From: Halorubrum rutilum
GTDB taxonomy: Archaea; Halobacteriota; Halobacteria; Halobacteriales; Haloferacaceae
Assembly: GCF_024494565.1 (NCBI RefSeq)
Contig: NZ_JANHDN010000003.1
Coordinates: 310,001 to 374,000, forward strand
Direction: 5' to 3'
Length of the DNA: 64,000 bases
The translations under genes were made by a program, and so were the position numbers. Position 1 is the first letter of the stretch. The number at the start of each line of letters is the position of its first letter. This document shows positions 25,910 to 34,515 of this stretch, piece after piece. A model generated the notes under the pieces. It was not told where the DNA came from. It did no database searches and saw only the letters and a program-made list of their open reading frames with translations.

Positions 25910-27913
25910 TCAGTTCCGCGAGCGCGGGTCCACGTACGCCTCGACCAGCTTGCGCTCGGCCGCCCGGAGGTGCTGGTGGAACGTCTGCCGGGTGATCCCC
26001 ATCCGCTCGGCGATCTCGGAGCCGTCGACCGGCCGGGGCCACTCGAAGTAGCCGTTCAGCTCGGCCGTCTTCAGCGCCGACCGCTGGCGGTCGGTGAGCC
26101 GGTCGTCCACCGCCGCCGCGAACTCGGTCAGGCTCCGGTCGCGGCTCTCCCGCTCGACGCGGGAGCGGAGCTCGACGCCCTCGTACTCCGCGCGGAACAC
26201 GTCGAGCATCCCGCGCACGTCCTGCTCGGGCGGCGCCTCGATGGTCAGGTTCGCGCTCGTGGCGTCCGCGGTGGCCTCGACGACGACGCCGCCGAACTCC
26301 GCGAGCCGCGTCAGCGGCGGCGACTCGGTCGCGGTCACGGCGAACGTGACGTCGCCGTTCGTCTCGGACACCAGTCGGACGGACTCCACGAACGGGAGCG
26401 CCTCGACCTCGCTCACGGCCTCCGCGGGGTCCGTCACCCTGAGGTACAGCTCGCAGGCGTCGTCGTCGAGGCGCGTGGTCCCGAGGTGTTCGATCCGACC
26501 GCCGACCGCGTCGGCGACGCGCGAGAGCGAGAACGAGCGGTCCCCGATCGCGACCTCGAGCTCCACGACCCGGTCGGTCGTGAGGATCCGGGTGGTCTCG
26601 ACCGAGTGGAGGCCGTTGGCGATCATCTTCCCGACCGACTCGCACACCTTGCGCTCGCGCCGGTCGAGGGCGTTCCCCTCGCTGCTGTAGATGCCGAGGA
26701 GACCGTACCGCCGGTGACCGTAGGTGATCGGGACGACGAGGAGGCGGGGGGCGCCGACCGCGCTCGGCGCGAGCCGGCTCTCCGAGCCGCTCCCGGCCGC
26801 CCGCCCGTGGACCTCCTCGGTCTCGATCGCCTCCCGGACCTCGCTGGGGGTCTCGTCGAGGGCGAACGACGCGTCCGGCTCGATCGGGATCCCGCACGTC
26901 GCGGTCAGGTCCAGCCGGCCCGTGGCCGACGACACCTCGCCGATCCAGCCGCCCATGTACCCCGGCTCGTCGGCGATCTCCTCGCAGACGCGCTCGGCGA
27001 TGGTCTCCGAGTCGCGGCTCTCGACGAGGATCCGGCTGATCTCGCTGAGCAGCCCGTTCACCCGACCGAGGACCCGGTCGAGGGCCTGTCGCTCCGTCGC
27101 GAGCTTCTCCGCGCGCTCCTCGGCGAGCTGCTCGGCGCGCTTGCGGTCGGTGACGTCGTTCTGGAACCCGACGTAGTGGGCCAAGTCGCCGTCGGCGCCG
27201 TACACCGGGGCGACCGTCAGCTCGTTCCAGAACGGCGTCCCGTCCCGGCGGTAGTTCCGGATCTCGACGGTCACCTGCTCCTCCTCGGAGATCGCCGTCG
27301 AGAGCCGGTCGACCGTCTCGGGGTCCGTTCCGGGACCCTGCAGGAAGCGGGGATTCCGGCCGAGTGCCTCGTCGGCCGGGTACCCGGTGTGCTCCTCCCA
27401 CGCGTCGTTGACGTAGACGAGCGGGTAGTCCGGGAGTTCGGGGTCGCTGAGGCTGACGCCGACGGGCGCCTCGCGCACGGCCCGGCTGACCTCCTCCTCG
27501 CTCGGTTCGTGTCCGGAGACGTCCTGCTTGGCGCCCGGCGCCCCCTTTCGGGAGCAGACCGTGGAGACGTCGGTCACGAGCCGGTCGATCGAGGCGGAGC
27601 CGTTCTTGTGGAGGAACTCGTCGACCCCGTTCTCGAAGGCGGCCTCGAGGACCTCGTCGTCCTCCACCGCGGAGAACATCACGACCGGAACCCGCGCGTC
27701 GGACTCCTCGATCGCCTCCGCCAGCGCGAGACCGTCGTCGCCCGGCAGGGAGTACTCGCTGACGATGCAGTCGTACTCCCCGGTGGTCACCTTGGCGATC
27801 GCCGACGTGGCGCGGTTGACCGTCGTCACGTCGAACCCGGCGGCGCCGAGCGCCGACGTGATGCGATCGCTCCCCTCCTCCGGATGGACCAACAGGGCCC
27901 GGGAACCCGGCAT
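25910..27913 (-). CDS. bat: Bat-type light/oxygen-responsive activator (REC-PAS/LOV-GAF-Bat-HTH10)
   Basis: A 667-residue regulator: pseudo-receiver (1-115), PAS/LOV (about 145-255), coil, GAF (about 290-430), Bat-specific alpha/beta domain (about 450-600) and a C-terminal HTH_10 (EIAERMGITRQTFHQHL). Bat activates bacteriorhodopsin and retinal genes in Halobacterium. Two sensor residues are changed: the receiver's phosphorylation site is Glu53 (IVSEYSLPG) instead of Asp, and the LOV cysteine is Pro188 (GRNPRFLQ). I chose the ATG at 27913 because a TATA-like cttaattcg sits 27 bp upstream; in-frame starts at 27988 and 28018 would be in the shared promoter. Divergent from brp. Confidence 0.85.
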   Translation of the reverse strand: MPGSRALLVHPEEGSDRITSALGAAGFDVTTVNRATSAIAKVTTGEYDCIVSEYSLPGDDGLALAEAIEESDARVPVVMFSAVEDDEVLEAAFENGVDEFLHKNGSASIDRLVTDVSTVCSRKGAPGAKQDVSGHEPSEEEVSRAVREAPVGVSLSDPELPDYPLVYVNDAWEEHTGYPADEALGRNPRFLQGPGTDPETVDRLSTAISEEEQVTVEIRNYRRDGTPFWNELTVAPVYGADGDLAHYVGFQNDVTDRKRAEQLAEERAEKLATERQALDRVLGRVNGLLSEISRILVESRDSETIAERVCEEIADEPGYMGGWIGEVSSATGRLDLTATCGIPIEPDASFALDETPSEVREAIETEEVHGRAAGSGSESRLAPSAVGAPRLLVVPITYGHRRYGLLGIYSSEGNALDRRERKVCESVGKMIANGLHSVETTRILTTDRVVELEVAIGDRSFSLSRVADAVGGRIEHLGTTRLDDDACELYLRVTDPAEAVSEVEALPFVESVRLVSETNGDVTFAVTATESPPLTRLAEFGGVVVEATADATSANLTIEAPPEQDVRGMLDVFRAEYEGVELRSRVERESRDRSLTEFAAAVDDRLTDRQRSALKTAELNGYFEWPRPVDGSEIAERMGITRQTFHQHLRAAERKLVEAYVDPRSRN

Positions 27914-28026
27914 GGCTTGCCCTTCGTCGGCGGACGAATTAAGGTTTGATACTCTTGGCCGTCGGAAGATGTTATTAAAAGACTCCATAATTTCGGCGTG
28001 CACACAACACCCCCGCACCCGTACAT

Positions 28027-29076
28027 ATGGATATGTCCACGCGAGCCGTGAGCCGCGCCCGTCGCCGACTCCTCGGAGAACCGGAACGGACCGCCGTCGA
28101 CGCCTCGCGCGCCGCGCTGCTGGTCCTCACCGTCGCGTTCGCCGGCGTGTACGCGACCGGAAGCGAGCCCGCACTGCGGACGCAGATGCTCGTCTACCTC
28201 GTCGGGATGGTCGCGCTGAACCTCCCGCACGGCGGCTACGAGCACTTCTCGAACCTCCGGCGGCGCGGGCTCCCCTTCGGCGCGCGCTACGTGGGGCTGT
28301 ACCTCGCGTTCGTCGTCGGCTTCGTCGGCCTGTTCGTCGTCGCCCCGCTGCCGGCGCTCGCGCTCGCGTTCGGCACGGCGGTCGCGAAGGGCGGCCACGG
28401 CGACCTCCACGTGATGGACGCGCTCGTCGGCACCGACCACCTCGCCTCGCGGCCGCAGCGCGCGCTCGCCGCGCTCGTCCGCGGCGGCGCCGTGATGATC
28501 GTCCCGGCCGTCGCGTGGACGGAGACGTTCTACGGGTTCACCGGGTACATGCTGACCGTGTTCGACGGGGCGCTGGCCGGGCCCGCGGTGAGCTCGCCCG
28601 AGGCGTTCACGACGGCCCTCGGCGCGGTCTACGGCCTCGGCGTCGCCCTCCACCTCGGCGGGGGGCTCGCGACGAGCGGGGGCGTCACGCGCTCGTGGCT
28701 GCTCGACGCCTTCGAGACGCTGCTGCTCGTCGCCTACTTCGTCTTCGTGCCCGTCGTGATCGCCATCGGGCTCTACTTCCCGCTGTGGTACTCGCTGCGG
28801 CAGTCCGCCCGGAGCATGGTCGTCGAGGAGGAGCGACCGAGCCGGACCGAGGGCGTCTCCGTCGTGATGGCGTGGGGCGTGCTCGTCGTCGGCGCGCTGG
28901 TGACCGCGCTGGTCGCGACGTCGCTGTGGGTGGTCGCGCCGAACCCCCTCGCCGGCGGGTCGCTGCTCCCGGGGGCGGTCGCCTTCTACACCATCTTCGT
29001 CTGCATCATCGCGCTCCCGCACGTCGTCGTCGGGGAGTGGCTCGACTTCGGCCGGGGGATCTGGTACGTGCCCTGA
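28027..29076 (+). CDS. brp: Brp/Blh-family beta-carotene 15,15'-dioxygenase
   Basis: A 349-residue membrane protein with about eight helices. The family's iron-binding histidines are present in ALNLPHGGYEHF, KGGHGDLH, and the later VALHLGG and ALPHVVVGEW. The enzyme cleaves beta-carotene into two retinal molecules, the chromophore of the rhodopsins; a sensory rhodopsin gene lies 20 kb away. It starts 113 bp from bat in the opposite direction. A second ATG two codons in is also possible. An AT-rich ttattaaaag at 27971-27980 may be its TATA box, which would give a leader of some 25 nt. Confidence 0.9.
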   Translation: MDMSTRAVSRARRRLLGEPERTAVDASRAALLVLTVAFAGVYATGSEPALRTQMLVYLVGMVALNLPHGGYEHFSNLRRRGLPFGARYVGLYLAFVVGFVGLFVVAPLPALALAFGTAVAKGGHGDLHVMDALVGTDHLASRPQRALAALVRGGAVMIVPAVAWTETFYGFTGYMLTVFDGALAGPAVSSPEAFTTALGAVYGLGVALHLGGGLATSGGVTRSWLLDAFETLLLVAYFVFVPVVIAIGLYFPLWYSLRQSARSMVVEEERPSRTEGVSVVMAWGVLVVGALVTALVATSLWVVAPNPLAGGSLLPGAVAFYTIFVCIIALPHVVVGEWLDFGRGIWYVP

Positions 29077-29175
29077 GCCGGGAGCGCGCGTCCCCGAACC
29101 GGGACCTCGCGTCCCCGCGGGCCGACCGCTCGACAGATAACAAGCACTAAAACCCGCCTCGTCGACCGATCCGGT

Positions 29176-29928
29176 ATGCGTTTCCGGTTCGTCGGGCGGC
29201 TCGGGCTCGCGGACGCGGTGACGGTGGCGAACGCGGCCGTCGGCTTCCTCGCCGTCGTCGCGGCCGCGGTCGACCTCGAACTCGCGGCCCGGCTGGTGTT
29301 GCTCGCCGCGGTCGCCGACGGGCTCGACGGCGTGGTCGCCCGGCACCGCGGGTCGACGGACGCCGGGCCGTACCTCGACTCGCTGGCCGACGTGGCCTCG
29401 TTCGGCGTCGCGCCCGCGGCCCTCGTGGCGGCCGCCGTCCTCGGCGCCGGCTCGCTCGCGAGCGACCCCCTCCTCGTCGGCGTCGGCGTCGCCGTCGCGG
29501 CCCTGTTCGTCGCCGCCGCGGTCGCTCGGCTCGGGCTGTACACGGCGTACGACAGCGACGCCCGCGAGACGGTCGGCGTGCCGACCACGCTGGCGGCGAC
29601 GATCCTCGCGGCCGCGGTGATCGCCGGCTACACCGACCCCGCGCTCCTGACCGCGGCGACCGCCGCGTTCGCGGTGCTCATGGGGACGACGGTCACGTAC
29701 CCGGACCTCCACGCGCAGGACGCGCTCGTGATGGGCGTCGTGCAGGCCGCCGTCATCCTCACGCCGGCCGGCCACATGGCCACCGCCGCCCTCCCGGCGT
29801 GGATCGGCGAGGGGTTCGCGTTCGCGCTCCTCTTTTTAGCGTGCGGCTACCTCCTCCTGGGCCCGCGGTTCTACTGGGGCGACGGGATCCGGTCGCCGCC
29901 CGGCGACGCGGGGCGGCGTCGGGTGTGA
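29176..29928 (+). CDS. pssA: Archaetidylserine synthase (CDP-alcohol phosphatidyltransferase)
   Basis: A 250-residue membrane enzyme with the CDP-alcohol signature D-G-x2-A-R-x8-G-x3-D-x3-D, seen in DGLDGVVARHRGSTDAGP followed by YLDSLADVASFG. About seven helices span the membrane. It joins CDP-archaeol and serine to give archaetidylserine. In haloarchaea this subgroup is tied to the archaeosortase protein-sorting system (removal of a C-terminal tripartite signal and attachment to lipid). The gene is 100 bp after brp, with a TATA-like ctaaaac 27 bp upstream, so it is expressed separately. Confidence 0.88.
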   Translation: MRFRFVGRLGLADAVTVANAAVGFLAVVAAAVDLELAARLVLLAAVADGLDGVVARHRGSTDAGPYLDSLADVASFGVAPAALVAAAVLGAGSLASDPLLVGVGVAVAALFVAAAVARLGLYTAYDSDARETVGVPTTLAATILAAAVIAGYTDPALLTAATAAFAVLMGTTVTYPDLHAQDALVMGVVQAAVILTPAGHMATAALPAWIGEGFAFALLFLACGYLLLGPRFYWGDGIRSPPGDAGRRRV

Positions 29929-30052
29929 CCGGCCCGAGTGCGCGGACCCGGAAGGGATCCCGGGCGGGAAAGTCCGCAGAACCCGCGGCTCGAAGGAACG
30001 AGTTCGGAAGGAAGTGAAACGCGAGTCGTCGAGGCGGCGCGGATGGAGCCGC

Positions 30053-30784
30053 TTACAGCAGCTCGTCGAACTCCTTGTGGCGGGTGATGTCGACGCCGTC
30101 CTCGGTGACGACGGCGACGTTGATCCCGTTGCCGGACGCGAGGTCGCGCTCGACGGCGGACTGGATCGCCTTCGCGGCGATGGTCTTCGCCTCGTCGACG
30201 GTGACCTCGTCGTGGTACTCCTGTTCGAGGACCCCGAGCGCGTACTGGGAGCCGGAGCCGGTGACGGTGTACTCCTCCTCGGTGGTGCCGCCGAGGGCGT
30301 CGATGGAGTAGATGTGGGCGCCGTCGTCGTCGACGCCGCCGAGGATCGGCTGGACGATGAAGAACGCGCCCGTCCGGAGGAGGTTCCCGGTGAGCGTCGA
30401 CAGCGCCTCCATCGACATGTCCTTGCCGCGGCGGGTCTCGTAGAGGCTCGTCTCGGCCTTCAGCGTGGAGATGAGGTTCTGGGCGGCGGAGACGGAGCCG
30501 GCGATCGTCAGGGCGCCGCGGGGGTGGATCTCCTCGACCTTCTGGACGTCCTTCGAGGAGACCATGCCGCCGAGCGAGGCGCGCATGTCGGTCGCCATCA
30601 CGACGCCGTCGGCGGTCTTGATGCCGACGGTCGTCGTGCCGGTCTTCATCTCGCCCTCGCCGTCGGCCTGCGCCGCGCGGCGCTCGCTGTGTTCGAACTC
30701 GCCGAGCTCGGGTCCGAAGACGGGCTGGTCGCGGCCCAGCTCGTCGGCCGTCCCCTCGGAGAGGTCGCCAGTCGGTGTTCGCAT
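30053..30784 (-). CDS. psmB: Proteasome subunit beta
   Basis: A 243-residue beta subunit. The precursor has a 49-residue acidic propeptide; autocleavage after Gly49 would expose the catalytic Thr50 (MKTG | TTTVGIKT). The active-site Asp (MATDMRASLGG) and Lys (SKDVQKVEE region) follow. It forms the inner rings of the 20S proteasome that degrades unfolded or tagged proteins. The ATG at 30784 (MRTPTGDLSEG) is favoured over an upstream in-frame start because its TATA box is 28 bp away. The alpha subunit and PAN are not in the window. Confidence 0.95.
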   Translation of the reverse strand: MRTPTGDLSEGTADELGRDQPVFGPELGEFEHSERRAAQADGEGEMKTGTTTVGIKTADGVVMATDMRASLGGMVSSKDVQKVEEIHPRGALTIAGSVSAAQNLISTLKAETSLYETRRGKDMSMEALSTLTGNLLRTGAFFIVQPILGGVDDDGAHIYSIDALGGTTEEEYTVTGSGSQYALGVLEQEYHDEVTVDEAKTIAAKAIQSAVERDLASGNGINVAVVTEDGVDITRHKEFDELL

Positions 30785-30808
30785 TACGACTCCGTTGGCC
30801 CGGCGCGC

Positions 30809-30816
30809 TGATAAAG
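30809..30816 (-). promoter_or_regulatory. TATA box of psmB
   Basis: Reverse-strand ctttatca is centred about 28 bp before the ATG at 30784. Confidence 0.6.
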
Positions 30817-30977
30817 GCAACCCTTCGGGGACCGCCCGCCGGTTCCGACGGGCCTATTCGTCGCGGGCCGTCGCGGTCCGCGCGTCGCCGTCGCATCCCC
30901 GTGACACCTCCGTCGCGTCGCCGGCGGCGCGGTCGCTAGGGGGGGGCGACGAACGGTTCGGATCGGAAGGGGATCGC

Positions 30978-31151
30978 CTACTCCTCGACGCGCTCGTACA
31001 CCTCGCCGGTGGTCTCCACGAGCCGGCCGACGGGGACGTTGATTCCGAGGCGCGTGCGAGCGAAGACGGCCACCGGGAACAGCGAGATACCGATCGCGAC
31101 GGTCGCTTGGTGGATCCCGAAGAGGGCCGCCGAGCGGATGCGGTCGAACAT
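30978..31151 (-). CDS. Small single-span membrane protein
   Basis: A 57-residue protein from an ATG at 31151 (MFDRIRSAALFGIHQ) to a TAG at 30978. Residues about 12-33 form one membrane helix, and the acidic C-terminus (RLVETTGEVYERVEE) would lie on one side. The amphipathic basic N-terminus followed by a helix is typical of small haloarchaeal membrane proteins. Function is unknown. It has one of the clearest promoters in the window, which argues that it is a real and well-expressed gene despite its size. Confidence 0.7.
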   Translation of the reverse strand: MFDRIRSAALFGIHQATVAIGISLFPVAVFARTRLGINVPVGRLVETTGEVYERVEE

Positions 31152-31488
31152 GGGTCTTCGGACGACCGGAACGGAGGAGTATATAAATACTTTCCGGGGC
31201 GCGTTCGTCGAGAACCTCGACGCTGTCGTGCGGTTTCGGGTCGTAAATTAACGATTATGAAATATAACCGGCGGGGCGTCGGAATCGGGATATCCACGGC
31301 GGTGTGAACCCCGCTCATTTCCGTAAGTTACGCGTAACCATCGCGCCTCGTGCGCCTCGCATCCGGGGCTCTCGGGGACCCGAGGGAGCCCTCGCGGTCG
31401 GTGTGGCGGGGGCGGCGGCGGAGCGGCGGCGAGGGCGTCCGGCCGCGGACCGAACGGGATTTATTCTGGGCGTCGCCTACGGTGTGGC
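31152..31488. other. AT-rich intergenic region before the uracil-DNA glycosylase
   Basis: 337 bp without a convincing gene. It contains the promoter of the small membrane protein at its left end, then an AT-rich patch (about 31240-31340) unusual for this genome, with a 16-codon open frame I do not accept. A ttattct TATA-like element for the glycosylase lies near 31461-31467. Confidence 0.5.
31179..31189 (-). promoter_or_regulatory. Strong TATA box of the 57-residue membrane protein
   Basis: The plus strand reads gtatataaata, centred about 33 bp before the ATG at 31151. It is the closest match to a consensus archaeal TATA box in the window, and predicts a 5' leader of only a few nucleotides. 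Confidence 0.7.
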
Positions 31489-32160
31489 GTGCAGAACGTT
31501 ACGGACCGGACCCGCAACCCCTTCGGGATGCGGCCGGACTGCGGGTCGTTCGTCCCGGGCTACGGCGACGCCAACGCCGACTTCCACGTCGTCGGCGACC
31601 ACCCCGGGACCCACGGCGGCGTCGGGACGGGCGTCCCGTTCACCGGCGAGCCGTGGTCGCCGGCGTTCCTCTCGGCGCTGACCGAGGGGGGACTGATCGC
31701 GGGAGTCGCCGAGGGCGTCGCGCCGGACGGGACGGGCGGAGACGCGGAGTCGGAGCCGGTCCGCACCGAGCGCACGTACCTCTCGTACCTCCACATGTGC
31801 GTGCCCGACGGGGAGCCGACCGCGGCGTCGTACGACGACATGGAGCGGTTCTTCGACGCCGAGCTCAGGGCGATCGCCGCGCACGTCCTCCTCCCGGTCG
31901 GCGCCAGGGCGACCGAGCACGTCCTCGAACAGTACACGGCGCGGGCGTGGAAGACCGAGGTCGACATGGCGGCGCTCCACGGCGAGGAGCTCCTCGGCTC
32001 CGGCTGGCTCGTCCTCCCGATCAGGGACCCCGCCGAGTGGGAGGCGGGCGACGCCGACCGGCTCGTCGACGCGCTCCGAGAGCTCCGGTCGACCGACTTC
32101 CGTCGCGAGAGCGACCTCGGGCGCTTCGTCGCGGGGAGCGACCCGTACCTCGTCCGGTGA
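31489..32160 (+). CDS. Uracil-DNA glycosylase superfamily protein
   Basis: A 223-residue protein with the UDG-superfamily opening FHVVGDHPGTHGG...GVPFTG, comparable to the GExPGxxExxxGxPF motif of the family 4/5 enzymes, and LVLPIRDPAEW near the end. The glycosylase would remove uracil from DNA, produced by cytosine deamination, which is frequent in a G+C-rich genome. The four Cys of the iron-sulfur cluster of classic family 4 enzymes are not all present (only C18 and C104 stand out), so it belongs to a divergent haloarchaeal branch. It starts at a GTG with a TATA-like ttattct about 25 bp upstream. Confidence 0.75.
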   Translation: MQNVTDRTRNPFGMRPDCGSFVPGYGDANADFHVVGDHPGTHGGVGTGVPFTGEPWSPAFLSALTEGGLIAGVAEGVAPDGTGGDAESEPVRTERTYLSYLHMCVPDGEPTAASYDDMERFFDAELRAIAAHVLLPVGARATEHVLEQYTARAWKTEVDMAALHGEELLGSGWLVLPIRDPAEWEAGDADRLVDALRELRSTDFRRESDLGRFVAGSDPYLVR

Positions 32161-32534
32161 GCGCTCGGTCGGGACCGAGCCCGTCGCGGTCGGCCCGCGG
32201 TCGACCGCGCGTAGCAGTCGGCCCGCGGTCGACCGCGCGTCGATCGCGGGTCGGATACGCGTGCGGTTTCGTTTCCCTTCCGACACGCAGACCGGCGTAT
32301 CTGACTCGAAACCGCCGTTTCAGTGCCCGATCGTCAGCTATACGCCGACCGCGACAGTCATATTTGTCACTACTCCCCGTATTTTATACCGGTCCCCGTC
32401 ATTCGTCACCAGACGCCCGAACGATCGGGCGTCGGCCGTAGGACTGGTACTCCATACGGCGGCTTGGTCAGCAGCGGCCCTCGCGGGCCGTTTTTCGTCG
32501 AACTCCGTCGAACGCGGAGCGACCGCGTCGCGAG
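32161..32534. other. Intergenic region with hairpin and 24-nt direct repeat
   Basis: 374 bp between two converging genes. A hairpin (gctcggt / accgagc) lies at 32163-32180, just after the glycosylase stop. Two identical 24-nt direct repeats follow at 32189-32212 and 32217-32240. An AT-rich patch (about 32360-32400, with tatttgtc and attttatacc) could hold a promoter, but no gene follows it on either strand that I would accept. Confidence 0.5.
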
Positions 32535-33752
32535 TCAGTCGCCCGCCAGCAGGTCGTCGAGGTACCGCCCGACGTGGTCGTCCATGCGCCGCTTGAACCC
32601 GGCCCGCCGCGCGAGCCGGTCGAGCTCGCGGGAGACGTACGTCCCGTACTGGACCGCCTTCTTGTCGGCCGTCCGGACCGATTCGGGCACGCGCCCGGTC
32701 GCCGCCCGCCGGAGCGCGACCTTCCGCTCCCCGTCGCTCGCGAGCAGGTCGCCCGGGAGCGCGAGCGCGGTGGCGACGACCCGGTCGTCGAGCAGCGGCG
32801 CGACCGGGTCGACCCCGGCCGCGCGGAGCGCGGGGACGTCGCGTTCGAGCTGGTCGGGGAGCGTGCGAACGGTCTCGGTCCGGGCGCCCCGCACGGTGTC
32901 GGCGTCGACCCGGTCGTCGGCCACGGGGTCGACGACCTTGCTGTACCCGCCGAACAGCTCGTCGGCGCCCTGACCGACCGCGAGCCGATCGATTCCGTCG
33001 GCCGCGGCCGCCTCGGCCGCGAGGTACAGCGGCGCCGCGATCGCCAGGTCCATCGGGTTGCGGCGGCCCGTCGCGGCGGCGACCTCGCGGACGGCGCGCA
33101 GGAGCGTCCCGTGGGTGATCTCGACGACGCGCAGGTCGCGGTCCATCGCCGCGGCCGCCTCGCGCGCCGCCGCGACGTCGTGGCACTCCTCGAAACCGGC
33201 GACGTAACAGGGCGCGTCGGGGGCGCCGGCGGCGACGAGCCCGGAGTCGACGCCGCCGGAGAAGGCGACCGCGAGGTCGGCTCCGCCGCCTTCCGTTTCG
33301 GGACCGGCCGCATCGGAACCGCCCGCGCCGAGGTCGTCGAGCGCGGCGTCGAGCGCGTCCTCGACCGCCGCCTGCGCGGACTCCGGATCGGCCGGCTCCT
33401 CGCTCGGAAGCGACCAGACGCGCTCGGTCTCCGCGTCCGACGCGACGCTCCCGGCCGGAACCGGCGTCGGGTCGTCGAGGGCGGTCCGGTCGAAGCTCCA
33501 CGCGCCGGGGGCCGTCGGATCGCGCCCGGCCGCGGACCGGTCCCCGGATTCCGGCTCCGCCGCGCCCCGCTCGACGAACAGCGGCCGGCGGCCGAGCGCG
33601 TCGCGGACGAGGACCGGGCCCTCGCGGTCGGGGGGATCCGCGAGCAACCCGGCGAAGCCGCGCCCGCCGGGGAAGGGGTCGCCGTCGCGGAGGGCGTCGC
33701 GAACGGTCTCGGGCGACGCGCCGCGCAGGTCCGAAGAGAGAGTGTCCGCCAT
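32535..33752 (-). CDS. Asparagine-synthase-like PP-loop ATPase
   Basis: A 405-residue protein. The C-terminal half is the asparagine synthetase B synthase domain with the PP-loop SGGVDSG near residue 170 and the second site GQGADELFGGYSK. The N-terminal part (residues 1-120) is short and lacks the Cys1 needed for a glutaminase (sequence starts MADTLSSD), so it cannot use glutamine in the usual way. It may amidate or modify a small molecule with ammonia, or act with another subunit. It begins 6 bp after the PHP gene and is probably in the same transcript. Confidence 0.8.
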   Translation of the reverse strand: MADTLSSDLRGASPETVRDALRDGDPFPGGRGFAGLLADPPDREGPVLVRDALGRRPLFVERGAAEPESGDRSAAGRDPTAPGAWSFDRTALDDPTPVPAGSVASDAETERVWSLPSEEPADPESAQAAVEDALDAALDDLGAGGSDAAGPETEGGGADLAVAFSGGVDSGLVAAGAPDAPCYVAGFEECHDVAAAREAAAAMDRDLRVVEITHGTLLRAVREVAAATGRRNPMDLAIAAPLYLAAEAAAADGIDRLAVGQGADELFGGYSKVVDPVADDRVDADTVRGARTETVRTLPDQLERDVPALRAAGVDPVAPLLDDRVVATALALPGDLLASDGERKVALRRAATGRVPESVRTADKKAVQYGTYVSRELDRLARRAGFKRRMDDHVGRYLDDLLAGD

Positions 33753-33758
33753 CGCGGG

Positions 33759-34442
33759 CTACCGGAGCGCGTCGAGCGCGCGGAGCGCGCGGCGCTTGGC
33801 GCCGCCGCCGAACTGGCGGAGCGAGACGCGCCACGGGGTGCGCTTCCCGACGACGCTGGTCCGGCCGTCGCGGATCGCGGAGAGGATCGCGTCGGCCGAG
33901 CGCTCGTCGGCGCCGACCTCGGTCACGGCCTGGCCGACCATCTCCGAGATGTGGGCGTCGCTGCCGGCGGTCATCGGGATCCGGTTCCGGAGCGCGAACT
34001 TCTCGGCCTGTCGGTTCGAGCGGCCCGTGAACAGCCGGGAGTTGTACACTTCGAGGGCGTCGGCGCCCGACAGCTGCTCGTCGGTGATGTGGGCGGCGAC
34101 GCCGTGGCGGGACTTCTGGAAGGGGTGGGGGACGACCGCGATCCCGCCCTGGTCGCGGATCCGGTCGAGCGTCTCGTCGAAGGGGAGCCCGCTCTCGACG
34201 CGCTCGTCGATGCCGAACGCGAGCACGTGGCCGGCCGCGCAGGTCACCTCCATGCCGACGATGCCGACGAGCCCGTAGTCGGAGGCCCGCTCGGCCGCCT
34301 CGACGCTGGCGTCGATCTCGTCGTGGTCGGTGACGGCGAGCGCGTCGAGCCCGACCGCGGCCGCCTGCTCCAAGAGCAGATCGACCGGGTCGCGCCCGTC
34401 GTAGGACAGCGCGGAGTGCGCGTGGAGCTCGACCGATAGCAC
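33759..34442 (-). CDS. PHP-domain metal-dependent phosphoesterase
   Basis: A 227-residue protein with all PHP motifs: ELHAHS, VTDHDE, VGMEV, VVPHPFQ and GSDAH. The fold binds two or three metal ions and usually hydrolyses phosphoesters (histidinol phosphatase, nucleoside diphosphate or polymerase-associated). Which substrate is used here is not clear. It starts at a GTG whose TATA box is 25 bp upstream. It leads an operon with the asparagine-synthase-like gene. Repeat copy B begins about 75 bp upstream of its start. Confidence 0.85.
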   Translation of the reverse strand: MLSVELHAHSALSYDGRDPVDLLLEQAAAVGLDALAVTDHDEIDASVEAAERASDYGLVGIVGMEVTCAAGHVLAFGIDERVESGLPFDETLDRIRDQGGIAVVPHPFQKSRHGVAAHITDEQLSGADALEVYNSRLFTGRSNRQAEKFALRNRIPMTAGSDAHISEMVGQAVTEVGADERSADAILSAIRDGRTSVVGKRTPWRVSLRQFGGGAKRRALRALDALR

Positions 34443-34462
34443 GCTCCGTACTTCGGTAGTCG

Positions 34463-34471
34463 ACTTAAAAA
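34463..34471 (-). promoter_or_regulatory. TATA box of the PHP operon
   Basis: Reverse-strand tttttaagt is centred about 25 bp before the GTG at 34442 and supports this unusual start codon. Confidence 0.6.
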
Positions 34472-34515
34472 GCGCCCCGGTCCGCGGCGATTCGCGTCGG
34501 TCGAGATGGAAGCAA

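Noticed and set aside
31257..31307. 16-codon open frame beginning MKYNRRG
   Set aside because: It is too short, has no recognisable start context and ends within an AT-rich patch; I see no support for translation.
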